Source: Rodentibacter caecimuris (lineage in GTDB: Bacteria; Pseudomonadota; Gammaproteobacteria; Enterobacterales; Pasteurellaceae). From it: a stretch of 64,000 bases of DNA. The notes below the pieces were generated by a model. It did not search any database. It was not told the origin of the DNA and was given only the letters and a program-made list of their open reading frames with translations. The stretch is from the NCBI RefSeq assembly GCF_024622045.1, contig NZ_JANKBP010000002.1; one strand, given 5' to 3'. The position numbers and the translations under genes are program-made. Positions 7,981 through 15,539 of this stretch are shown here, in pieces; positions within the stretch are counted from its first letter, which is position 1, and every line of letters starts with the position of its first letter.

Positions 7981-9954
7981 TCACTTCGACAAATCAATCT
8001 GATACACCGCAAAACCAACTTCATCAATGCCAATCCGCTTTATCGCATACTGTGCTTTTTCTTGGATAAATTGTGCCGCTTGTTCTGTCGGTGAAGTTTC
8101 AAAACGAACGTCTAATTTATCATTGCCCGAGATAGGAACAAAACGCCAGTTTTTATCCGCACTTGGATTGACCGCGCCGTCTTTCTCACTGGTTGCCTTA
8201 ATATAATCCACAAGAATTTGACGGTTTTCATCCGGTGAGGCATACACAATATGCTGATCGCCTGTGCCGGGGAATTTATTACTGTAAGCCCGATAATTGT
8301 TGGTAGCGATTAAAAACTCCGCTTTCGGATCAACCGGTTTACCTTGATAAGTCAGGTTTACCACACGGTGTGAGTCCGGATTAATGAGCTTACATTCGCC
8401 ATCATAACGAGCAGGTTTGGTGATATCGAATTCATAATTCACGCCATCAATCACATCAAAATTATAGGTACGGAAACCTTCCCAGTTAATCAATGATTGC
8501 GGTTTATCCGTGGCTGGATCGATTTGATTAAACATTCCTGCGCTACATTCAAGCCATTCTTTGAGCTGTTCACCCGTTACTTTCACTACCACAAGGGTGT
8601 TTGGATAAAGATAGAGATCCGCGGCATTGCGGAATGTCAATTCACCTTTGTTCACTTCCGTGTAGCCGGTCGGATCGTTTTTACGTCCACCTGCTTTAAA
8701 TGGCGCTCCCGCACTTAAAATCGGCAAGCCAGCCATTGCCGCCACACTTGGTGCGACTTTTTCTACATAGGCTTGTTGGGCTTGGTTCACAATTTGAATA
8801 GTCGGATCATCTTGCACCAAGGCTAAGTAGCTGTACATATTGTCGGTCGCTTTACCAATCGGTTGCGACACAAATTTGCGGGTCGCTTCGTGAACCGGCT
8901 GTAAAAGTGCGGTCAATTCCGGATCATTTTCTGTGAGGGCTTTTTTGTTTTCCGCATCAAAAATAGGGCGAAGGGCTGCCTGTCCTTCCGTAACAATCCA
9001 TTTCCCTTGATGTTCGGTTAAACCTAAATCTACTACGCTGATATTATTCGCCCAATAACCTGCCATACTTTCCGGCACGCCTTTTACCGTACCTTTTACA
9101 ATGTCGGCGTGAGGTGATTTGGCAAACTCTTTATTCGGGAATAAACGGTGTGAATGACCAAAAATCACCGCATCAATGTGCGGCACATCCGCTAAGTAGA
9201 ATGCAGAATTTTCCGCCCCTTCTTTATAGGGTCCGTCCGATGGGCCTGTGTGCGCCAACGCAATCACAATATCCGCCCCTTTTTTCTTCATTTCAGGCAC
9301 ATATTTTTGTGCGGTTTTGACAATGTCGCGTGCCTCCACCTTGCCCTGCAAATTTGCCTTATCCCATACCATAATTTGTGGCGGTACAAAGCCGATATAA
9401 CCGATTTTCAATTTATGGGTTTTACCTTGGTTATCCTGAACGGATTTTTCTTGAATCACGTAAGGAGTAAAATACGGCTCATCGCTCCCTGCTTTTACGA
9501 CGTTTGCATTGATAATCGGGAATTTTGCCTGTTTCATCGCATCCGCCAAATAATCCAAACCATAGTTAAACTCGTGATTGCCAAGTGTACCTACATCATA
9601 ATTCATGGCATTTAAACATTCTATTGCCGGATTTGCTTTGCCTTCTTTATAACCCTGCGCCGCTTGATAATCGGCAATAGGATTGCCTTGAATTAAGTCC
9701 CCGTTATCCACTAATACCGCATTTTTTACTTCGGCTTTAGCCTGACGAATTAAACTCGCCGCACGGGTAAAGCCGAATTTATCCGTTGAGGCATCCTTGT
9801 AGTAGTCAAAATCCGTTAAAAAACTGTGAATATCTGTGGTTGCCACAATACGTAAATCGATATCAGGCTTGCCTTTTGCCATCGTAAAGCGGCTTGCACT
9901 TAATGCAAGGATACTGGTTGCACCGATTTGAATAAAATGACGTCTGTTTATCAT
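7981..9954 (-). CDS. cpdB: 2',3'-cyclic-nucleotide 2'-phosphodiesterase / 3'-nucleotidase, periplasmic
   Basis: A 657-residue 5'-nucleotidase-superfamily enzyme, the usual CpdB length. It hydrolyses 2',3'-cyclic nucleotides and 3'-nucleotides in the periplasm so that nucleosides and phosphate can be taken up. The metallophosphatase motifs are present in order: TTDIHSFLTDFDY near residue 40, DNGDLIQGNP, LGNHEFNYG and IFGHSHRLFP near 265. The C-terminal nucleotide-binding domain follows (NWEGFRTYNFDVIDGVNYEF, FPGTGDQHIVYA). The N terminus MINRRHFIQIGATSILALSA has a twin-arginine pattern, suggesting Tat rather than Sec export. Single gene; upstream region holds an uptake signal and a short palindrome. 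Confidence 0.95.
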   Translation of the reverse strand: MINRRHFIQIGATSILALSASRFTMAKGKPDIDLRIVATTDIHSFLTDFDYYKDASTDKFGFTRAASLIRQAKAEVKNAVLVDNGDLIQGNPIADYQAAQGYKEGKANPAIECLNAMNYDVGTLGNHEFNYGLDYLADAMKQAKFPIINANVVKAGSDEPYFTPYVIQEKSVQDNQGKTHKLKIGYIGFVPPQIMVWDKANLQGKVEARDIVKTAQKYVPEMKKKGADIVIALAHTGPSDGPYKEGAENSAFYLADVPHIDAVIFGHSHRLFPNKEFAKSPHADIVKGTVKGVPESMAGYWANNISVVDLGLTEHQGKWIVTEGQAALRPIFDAENKKALTENDPELTALLQPVHEATRKFVSQPIGKATDNMYSYLALVQDDPTIQIVNQAQQAYVEKVAPSVAAMAGLPILSAGAPFKAGGRKNDPTGYTEVNKGELTFRNAADLYLYPNTLVVVKVTGEQLKEWLECSAGMFNQIDPATDKPQSLINWEGFRTYNFDVIDGVNYEFDITKPARYDGECKLINPDSHRVVNLTYQGKPVDPKAEFLIATNNYRAYSNKFPGTGDQHIVYASPDENRQILVDYIKATSEKDGAVNPSADKNWRFVPISGNDKLDVRFETSPTEQAAQFIQEKAQYAIKRIGIDEVGFAVYQIDLSK

Positions 9955-10058
9955 ACGAAAATCCTTATTATAGGAGTGAAAAATAACAACATTCTAAGAA
10001 AAATAACCCGGTTTTGAAAGAAAGTGCGGTCAATTTTGAGAATATTTTTGCAAAGCAA

Positions 10059-10074
10059 GGCGGTATAGACCGCC
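10059..10074. repeat. Short intergenic palindrome (REP-like)
   Basis: GGCGGTATAGACCGCC, a six-base perfect stem with a four-base loop, lies downstream of the AbgA-like gene. The flank (CCTA after the stem) resembles the GTAGG/CCTAC edges of the dyads at 24041 and 41769, so it may belong to one intergenic repeat family. It could also act as the 3' end of the minus-strand transcript. Confidence 0.45.
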
Positions 10075-10089
10075 CTAGAAAACAGGCTA

Positions 10090-11358
10090 TTACCCTAATA
10101 ACCGCTGTAATAATCCGCTATAAATATTCACGCCTGTAATCAATTGATTTTCATCGAAATCAAATTCGGCTTCGTGATGACCGGCGGTACGATCGGCACC
10201 AAGGATAAAATAAATGGATTTTCCACCGTGATCCTGCACGCGTCTGCCTAACACCGTGGCATCTTCACTGGCATTGAAGGCATAATCATCAATACTATGA
10301 ATTTGAGGTTGCTGCAAGGCAATCTCTTCTACTAACCGTACCAACTCCGTATCATTATTCATATCGACAGCTTCACCCACAATTTCCGTTTCGTAAGCCA
10401 CAGCAAAGCCGATAGAAATCCCCTTGGCAATTTGCATCACTTGCTCGGTCATATAGTCATTGATTTTTTTATTTTCACCACGGACTTCAAGTTGTAATTC
10501 GGCTTTTGTTGAAATCACATTACGACCTTCTCCCGCTTTTAATACGCCCACATTAATACGGCTCATTCCTTCACCGTGACGAGCGATCCCATGTAGTTGG
10601 GTAACGGCATGTGCCGCAGCAAGTAGTGCGTTACACCCTAAATGAGGCGCGGCGCCGGCGTGTGCCGGTTTTCCATGATAGCGAATATTGATTTTTGTGG
10701 TAGAAAGAAAATTTCTAGGGTTAGCAATAACCGTGCCGGAATTTGCACAAAAACTGATGTGGGAACTCGCAAAATAATCCGCATCATCAATCACTCCACT
10801 GGCTGCAATCGCAGCGGCACCACGCGTTCCTTCTTCTGCCGGTTGGAAAACAATTTTTACTTTACCGGTCAGTTTATCGCGGTTTTGTGCAATCCATAAT
10901 GCCGTTCCCAAACCAATAGTAATATGTCCGTCATGCCCGCAAGAATGCATAAAGCCCTCATTGACCGAAGCAAACCCTTCTTTATTCGGGATATGGTTCG
11001 GATCGCCCGTTTCTGTGACATTCACACAATCAATATCAAAACGTAAAGCAACGGTTTTACCCGGTTTACCGGAATCAAATACTGCGACACAGCCAGTATA
11101 TCCCTGCATTTTATCGAGCCATTTTTCATTCATACCATAGGCTTTTGCTTTCACTAATCCATTATCCACCACGGCTTGTTTCCGTCCACGAACAAAATCA
11201 GGGTTAATAATTTGTTTACCCATTAAAATATCAAAACAGCCAAGGCTTTCTAAATAATCCGCAATACGTGCCGTTGTCCAAAATTCGCTCCAGCCGGTTT
11301 CAGGAAAGCGATGAAATTCACGACGCCAATGAGTGAGTTGGGATAAATCTAAGTTCAT
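10090..11358 (-). CDS. M20 amidohydrolase, AbgA-like (aminobenzoyl-glutamate / N-acyl-aspartate hydrolase family)
   Basis: A 422-residue cytoplasmic zinc peptidase of family M20D, close in length and sequence to E. coli AbgA. It shares SHWRR-type start (LTHWRREFHRFPETGWSEF), the metal motif HSCGHDGHITIGLG, FQPAEEGTRGAAAI, PAHAGAAPHLG in the lid domain, and GHHEAEFDFDE near the end. AbgA cleaves p-aminobenzoyl-glutamate with AbgB; relatives cleave indole-acetyl-aspartate. No AbgB gene is nearby, so the substrate is open. It is the third gene of a minus-strand group pepE-dcuC-abgA, separated from dcuC by a terminator-like USS hairpin, so it may also have its own promoter. Confidence 0.85.
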   Translation of the reverse strand: MNLDLSQLTHWRREFHRFPETGWSEFWTTARIADYLESLGCFDILMGKQIINPDFVRGRKQAVVDNGLVKAKAYGMNEKWLDKMQGYTGCVAVFDSGKPGKTVALRFDIDCVNVTETGDPNHIPNKEGFASVNEGFMHSCGHDGHITIGLGTALWIAQNRDKLTGKVKIVFQPAEEGTRGAAAIAASGVIDDADYFASSHISFCANSGTVIANPRNFLSTTKINIRYHGKPAHAGAAPHLGCNALLAAAHAVTQLHGIARHGEGMSRINVGVLKAGEGRNVISTKAELQLEVRGENKKINDYMTEQVMQIAKGISIGFAVAYETEIVGEAVDMNNDTELVRLVEEIALQQPQIHSIDDYAFNASEDATVLGRRVQDHGGKSIYFILGADRTAGHHEAEFDFDENQLITGVNIYSGLLQRLLG

Positions 11359-11383
11359 TTTTTTCTCCTTAAAAACTTAATGA

Positions 11384-11414
11384 AAAAACACCGCACTTTG
11401 TGTGTCGTGCGGTG
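11384..11414 (-). terminator. USS-based hairpin terminator downstream of dcuC
   Basis: On the minus strand CACCGCAC and GTGCGGTG form an eight-base stem followed by TTTTTT. It lies just after the dcuC stop at 11427 and before the AbgA-like gene, so it should reduce or stop read-through. Confidence 0.75.
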
Positions 11415-11426
11415 AAATTTGAGAGG

Positions 11427-12722
11427 TTATAACATAAATAATGCCAAGAATAAGACGGCAAGCACCATCCCGGGTGCAGTACGCTTCACCATTTCAACCG
11501 GACTTACCATAGCAAGACCTGCACAAACAATGGTAACGCCTGCAATCGGTGAGGCGGTACGACCTAATGCCCCGGCAATCGCAGCAGCCATACCAAGATT
11601 CACATGGGTATAGCCCAGATCCACCGCATGTGGTGTGACCGCACTATTAAAGGCAATGGCAGCGGCATCGCCGGAACCGGTGATTAATCCCATTAAAAAC
11701 GGCCCGATAGTCGCTCCCCAACGGACAAATTCATTGGATTCTTTTAAGAAAGCGATAGCCGCATCGACTGCACCGGTTGATTTTAATCCCGCGACAAATA
11801 CGCTTGCGGCAATAATAATGCCGAGTACATTGGCGTAAGAATTGCCCATTCCGTTAAAAAACTCTTCCGTGATTTTAACTGGTGAAATACGGGTAACGAT
11901 AATGCCGTAAATAGCACCGATCAGCATGGCTTGCGGTACACCCATTTTTGTCCATTCAAGCCCCGGAATTTGTTGTAAAGAAGTTCCGCCAACAACCAAA
12001 ATAATTAACGGTAATAACGGCGCAATCGCATATAGCACATTTACGCCTTGTACCTTGTTGGTTTCACTTTCTTTTTGTTCGGCAAGATAGGCTTGGCGAT
12101 GTTCTTCGCCATAATCTTTAAAAACAAGGGCTAAAATCGTCAATACAATCGCACCTATCGCCCCTGCAATCATATTGTAAGGCGCATGGGAAAGGTTCAC
12201 TTGGGTGATGGTTAAACCGGACATTTCGCTAATCATGGCAGAGTGGGAAGAACCCGGACTCATCATCGAACCAAAGGTTCCGGCTAAAATGGCGGCACCC
12301 GCAGTGGCAGGGCGAACTCCGGCACTTTTTAATACAGGGATTAATGTCGCGCCCACCGCCGCCGCACAACCGGCAGCAGAAGGGATCGCAATATTAATAA
12401 AGAAAGTAATAATAGTGGCGATAGGAATTAAGAAAAATTTTAAGCCGCTTAACGGTTTCGTCAGCAAATGTACCAAATGCGTATCGCATTGAGTGTATTT
12501 CATTACGTAGGCAAACCCCATACTGGAACAGATCGCCATAATCAACCCGCCGGATGTCATACTCTTTGCAAAGGCATCAAGTGCGCCCATTGGGTTTAGC
12601 GTAACAACCGACATCAATAAGCCAATACCGATTAATACGGTTCTTGTTTCCGCTTTTTTAATCAAAAAATAAATGGTGGCAAAAATACCCACAATTGCCA
12701 CCAAAGATTTAAACATTTCCAT
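11427..12722 (-). CDS. dcuC: DcuC-type anaerobic C4-dicarboxylate / amino-acid carrier
   Basis: A 431-residue inner-membrane carrier with about twelve hydrophobic helices. Features typical of DcuC include the N-terminal SLVAIVGIFATIYFLIKKAE, SMGFAYVMKYTQCDTHLV, the loop SAAGCAAAVGATLIPVL and GTFGSMMSPGSSHSAMI, and a C-terminal GRTASPIAGVTIVCAGLAM. DcuC exchanges or effluxes succinate, fumarate and aspartate in anaerobic growth. Here it sits 18 bases downstream of peptidase E and upstream of an M20 amidohydrolase, so import of aspartate-containing compounds or efflux of their breakdown products is a reasonable inference. DcuC-like proteins are also relatives of AbgT-type carriers, so the substrate is not certain. 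Confidence 0.85.
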   Translation of the reverse strand: MEMFKSLVAIVGIFATIYFLIKKAETRTVLIGIGLLMSVVTLNPMGALDAFAKSMTSGGLIMAICSSMGFAYVMKYTQCDTHLVHLLTKPLSGLKFFLIPIATIITFFINIAIPSAAGCAAAVGATLIPVLKSAGVRPATAGAAILAGTFGSMMSPGSSHSAMISEMSGLTITQVNLSHAPYNMIAGAIGAIVLTILALVFKDYGEEHRQAYLAEQKESETNKVQGVNVLYAIAPLLPLIILVVGGTSLQQIPGLEWTKMGVPQAMLIGAIYGIIVTRISPVKITEEFFNGMGNSYANVLGIIIAASVFVAGLKSTGAVDAAIAFLKESNEFVRWGATIGPFLMGLITGSGDAAAIAFNSAVTPHAVDLGYTHVNLGMAAAIAGALGRTASPIAGVTIVCAGLAMVSPVEMVKRTAPGMVLAVLFLALFML

Positions 12723-12740
12723 AATAGTGTTCCTTTTAGG

Positions 12741-13445
12741 TTAATAAGAAAAAGTGTGATTCACAGCAAAGGCTTCACATTGCATACCTTCACTGAAACG
12801 TAAAATAGGGTTTTCACCCAGCACTGTCGCCTGTTCTCCTTGAATATGCAATGCCGATCCTTCTGGTAAAGCATAAACGAGTGCGGTCGGATTGACGAGT
12901 AAAAATTCAGCCAAACGCTCTTCGCGACTTTCACCGTTGTGACCTTGTATTTTGCCGGAAATAAAGTGAGGATTAATTTGATGAGGAAATAATTGCAATG
13001 CAGAAAAAGAAGGAGGATAAGTGATGGGCATATCGTTGGTCGTCATAATCGAACGTCCTGCTACATTCGTCCCTGCGCTCCACCCAAAATACGGCGTCCC
13101 GCTATTTACTTTTTCCCGAATGGCTTCAATTAAATGATGTTCGTACAACTGTCTTAATAAACAAAACGTGTTACCGCCACCAATGGCTATCACATCAGCC
13201 CGTTCAATAATATCCCGATGTTGTTTACCGTGATGGACGGAAATAATTTCCATCTCTATATCTGATAATGCCTCCTGCACAGTTTTCTCATATTCATCGA
13301 AAGTACGGCGCACTCCCGCATAAGGAACAAACGCGATTTTTTTCCCACGATAATCATTTAAAAAAGATTGTAACCAAGGTACAGCATGCTCTAAATATCC
13401 GGTTTCCTTGTATTTTGAACTACTGAGCAGTAACATTGTTTTCAT
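12741..13445 (-). CDS. pepE: Peptidase E (aspartyl dipeptidase)
   Basis: A 234-residue member of family S51 (E. coli PepE is of similar size). It hydrolyses dipeptides with N-terminal aspartate in the cytoplasm. The serine-nucleophile elbow GWSAGTNVAGRS is clear near residue 120, preceded by ADVIAIGGGNTFCLLRQLYE and followed by DMPITYPPSFSALQLFPHQI with the region carrying the Asp and His of the triad. It is first in the minus-strand group with dcuC (18-base gap) and the AbgA-like gene, and is divergent from the M20 hydrolase starting at 13574, with a 128-base shared promoter region. PepE activity would feed aspartate to DcuC-linked fumarate metabolism. Confidence 0.93.
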   Translation of the reverse strand: MKTMLLLSSSKYKETGYLEHAVPWLQSFLNDYRGKKIAFVPYAGVRRTFDEYEKTVQEALSDIEMEIISVHHGKQHRDIIERADVIAIGGGNTFCLLRQLYEHHLIEAIREKVNSGTPYFGWSAGTNVAGRSIMTTNDMPITYPPSFSALQLFPHQINPHFISGKIQGHNGESREERLAEFLLVNPTALVYALPEGSALHIQGEQATVLGENPILRFSEGMQCEAFAVNHTFSY

Positions 13446-13573
13446 TTTCTACCCTTTTTAAGTAAATATTTAATAACGCTATCATTATGCATAGAAAATA
13501 TAGGATAGAAATGATCTTCTAAATAAAAAATAATTATTACATGATAAAAGTCAAAAAATAACAGGAGAATACT

Positions 13574-14809
13574 ATGTTAGTGAATCTTCAGCGTGTACAA
13601 CATTTAATAGAAAAATTAGCATCAATCTCGTCTTCTTCTGATGAGCTGACACGTTTGGCATTTACCACCGAAGATGAAAAAGCACACAATGTGATCATTG
13701 AATTATGCCGCCAATACAATTTATCAGTCAAACGAGACGCCATTGGCAATCTTTTCATTCGTAAAGCAGGGAAAGAAGATCATTTACCCGCTGTTGCATT
13801 TGGATCCCACATTGATACGGTAGTCAATGCAGGAAAATTTGACGGTCCTTTAGGTGTGATTGGCGGATTAGAGATACTCCTACAGTTGTGCGAGCAAAAT
13901 ATTCAAACCCGTTATCCACTGGAATTAATCGTTTTCACCTGTGAAGAATCCAGCCGTTTTAACTTTGCCACATTGGGAAGTAAAGTGATGTGTGGGGTGA
14001 TAAATCAAGAAAAATTAAGCCGACTACGTGATAAACAAGGCAATACCTTAGCTGAAGCAATGGCTAAAATAGGGATGGATTTTAATTTAATTAATCAGGC
14101 TAAACGTGATGGGAAAGAGTTCAAATGTTTCTTTGAACTTCATATTGAACAAGGTCCCCGTTTAGCAAATGAAAATAAAACAATTGGCGTCGTGACAGGA
14201 ATTGCTGCGCCAATTCGAGGAATTGTGAGAATTAACGGACAAGCCGATCATTCCGGTGCAACAGCCATGCACTATCGTCACGATGCATTATTGGGCGGTG
14301 CGGAACTTTCTCTTGCCATTGAACAGGCTGCAATTAATGCTAAGCATTCAACCGTGGCGACGGTCGGAAATCTGACAGCGAAACCGGGTGTGATGAATGT
14401 TGTTCCCGGCTACTGTGAATTACTTGTTGATATCCGAGGCACCCATACCGAAGCCCGTGATTCGGTTTTAGCGGTATTACAAAAAGAAATCGAAAATGTA
14501 GCCGAAAAGCGCGGATTATCTATTGAATTCCAACTGATCTCAAAAGATAACCCTGTCGTCCTCCCACAAGCAATGATTGAACAGATTGAAAATGCGGCTA
14601 AATCCCTTGGTTATTCGTATGAAATTATGCCTAGCGGAGCAGGACATGATGCAATGCATATGGCAACCCTGTGTCCGACAGGTATGATTTTTGTACCATC
14701 ACATTTAGGTATTAGTCACAACCCACTGGAGTTTACGAAATGGAAAGATATTGAAGCCGGGATTAAAGTTCTACAAAAAGTGGTATTAGAGCAGGCTGAA
14801 ATTTGCTAA
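13574..14809 (+). CDS. M20 hydrolase, N-carbamoyl-L-amino acid / allantoate amidohydrolase family
   Basis: A 411-residue Zn-dependent hydrolase of the M20 carbamoylase/allantoate amidohydrolase branch. Motifs in order: FGSHIDTVVNAGKFDGPLG, FTCEESSRFNFATLGSK, FELHIEQGPRL, RINGQADHSGATAMHYRHDA and MPSGAGHDAMHMATL. Good Shine-Dalgarno CAGGAG before ATG 13574. No hydantoinase, allantoinase or other ureide genes are adjacent; instead the neighbours are a dipeptidase, a second M20 enzyme and DcuC, so the real substrate may be an N-carbamoyl or N-acyl amino acid. It is divergent from pepE. A long AT-rich gap follows before the ornithine decarboxylase leader. Confidence 0.85.
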   Translation: MLVNLQRVQHLIEKLASISSSSDELTRLAFTTEDEKAHNVIIELCRQYNLSVKRDAIGNLFIRKAGKEDHLPAVAFGSHIDTVVNAGKFDGPLGVIGGLEILLQLCEQNIQTRYPLELIVFTCEESSRFNFATLGSKVMCGVINQEKLSRLRDKQGNTLAEAMAKIGMDFNLINQAKRDGKEFKCFFELHIEQGPRLANENKTIGVVTGIAAPIRGIVRINGQADHSGATAMHYRHDALLGGAELSLAIEQAAINAKHSTVATVGNLTAKPGVMNVVPGYCELLVDIRGTHTEARDSVLAVLQKEIENVAEKRGLSIEFQLISKDNPVVLPQAMIEQIENAAKSLGYSYEIMPSGAGHDAMHMATLCPTGMIFVPSHLGISHNPLEFTKWKDIEAGIKVLQKVVLEQAEIC

Positions 14810-15197
14810 AAATAAGATTTCAGCCTGTCATAATAAGATTTTAATTTTATTAAAGATATTTTCTCTTACTAAACCCAATCTTTTTATTTTTTAAATAATT
14901 AAAAAAGGAATATCTAACCATGACAAACTTAAATTAATTTTGAATATAACTTTGATAAAAATATAAAAATAAACACAACTAATGTTAAATAAATGTTATA
15001 AAAAATAAAAAAGTAAAATTTATTTTGACAAGGATCACATTTTTAAATATTAATTATTGCTTACACTTTTATGAAGGAGCAGAATGACAACCAAGGTAGA
15101 TATGTTGAATTGTGTAGATATTAAGGGGGACTCTATGCAAGTATATACAAAAGCTTCACGCCTTTTAAGCCTCAATCCAATAAAAGGACGATCTTTA
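14810..15197 (+). promoter_or_regulatory. AT-rich upstream region of speFL-speF with a CRP-like site
   Basis: No gene is seen from 14810 to 15083. At 15024-15039 TTTGACAAGGATCACA matches the CRP consensus TGTGA-N6-TCACA with one mismatch; the same bases also read TTGAC-N4-ATCAC, like an FNR box. Three in-frame ATG codons follow, at 15084 (after AAGGAG), 15135 (after AAGGGGGA) and 15198 (after AAAGGACG), all in the SpeFL frame. Confidence 0.5.
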
Positions 15198-15305
15198 ATG
15201 GCTCATATTCGTAGAACGAGACATATTATGATGCCATCGCATCGTTCTTGTTTTTCTTATTCCGTTTTTGCCTCTCAAAATAAACCATCCCATTTAGCTC
15301 TCTAA
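15198..15305 (+). CDS. speFL: SpeFL, ornithine-sensing leader peptide of speF
   Basis: A 35-residue leader peptide upstream of ornithine decarboxylase. It contains MAHIRRTRHIMMPSHRSC, matching the E. coli SpeFL arrest-peptide core HIRRTxHIM...HR. In enterobacteria, translation of SpeFL stalls when ornithine is present and relieves Rho-dependent termination, switching on speF. Distance to speF is 234 bases, similar to the enteric layout. ATG 15198 has a good Shine-Dalgarno (AAAGGACG). Earlier in-frame ATGs at 15084 and 15135 also have good sites and would give 73- and 56-residue forms. The C terminus (SVFASQNKPSHLAL) is longer and different from E. coli. Double stop TAATAG ends it. Confidence 0.85.
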   Translation: MAHIRRTRHIMMPSHRSCFSYSVFASQNKPSHLAL

Positions 15306-15418
15306 TAGTGTGCTAACTATTCAGAGAGACTTTACTTTAAAAAAACAAACATGACTAAATAAAGTCACTATCTCTTGTTTAAAGTTAATATTCCAAATTT
15401 TAAATAAATAAGGATCAA

Positions 15419-15498
15419 TCACTAATGTTTATTAATTAGTGAAAGTGTTCTTATTGTTTAAAAAAATAAAGAGTGAATTTGCATTATTTTTATAATGC
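15419..15498 (+). promoter_or_regulatory. Hairpins in the speFL-speF spacer
   Basis: Two perfect stem-loops lie between leader and decarboxylase: TCACTAAT/ATTAGTGA at 15419-15442 (eight-base stem) and GCATTAT/ATAATGC at 15481-15498 (seven-base stem with a TTTT loop). Neither is followed by a clear T-run, which fits Rho-dependent rather than intrinsic control; the role is inferred. Confidence 0.45.
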
Positions 15499-15539
15499 AG
15501 GCGTTCTTTTTATCTCAAAATATACATAAGGAGTTAATT

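Noticed and set aside
12205..12492. 95-codon plus-strand frame inside dcuC
   Set aside because: Antisense shadow of a transmembrane coding region with low-complexity Ala/Pro composition and no ribosome binding site.
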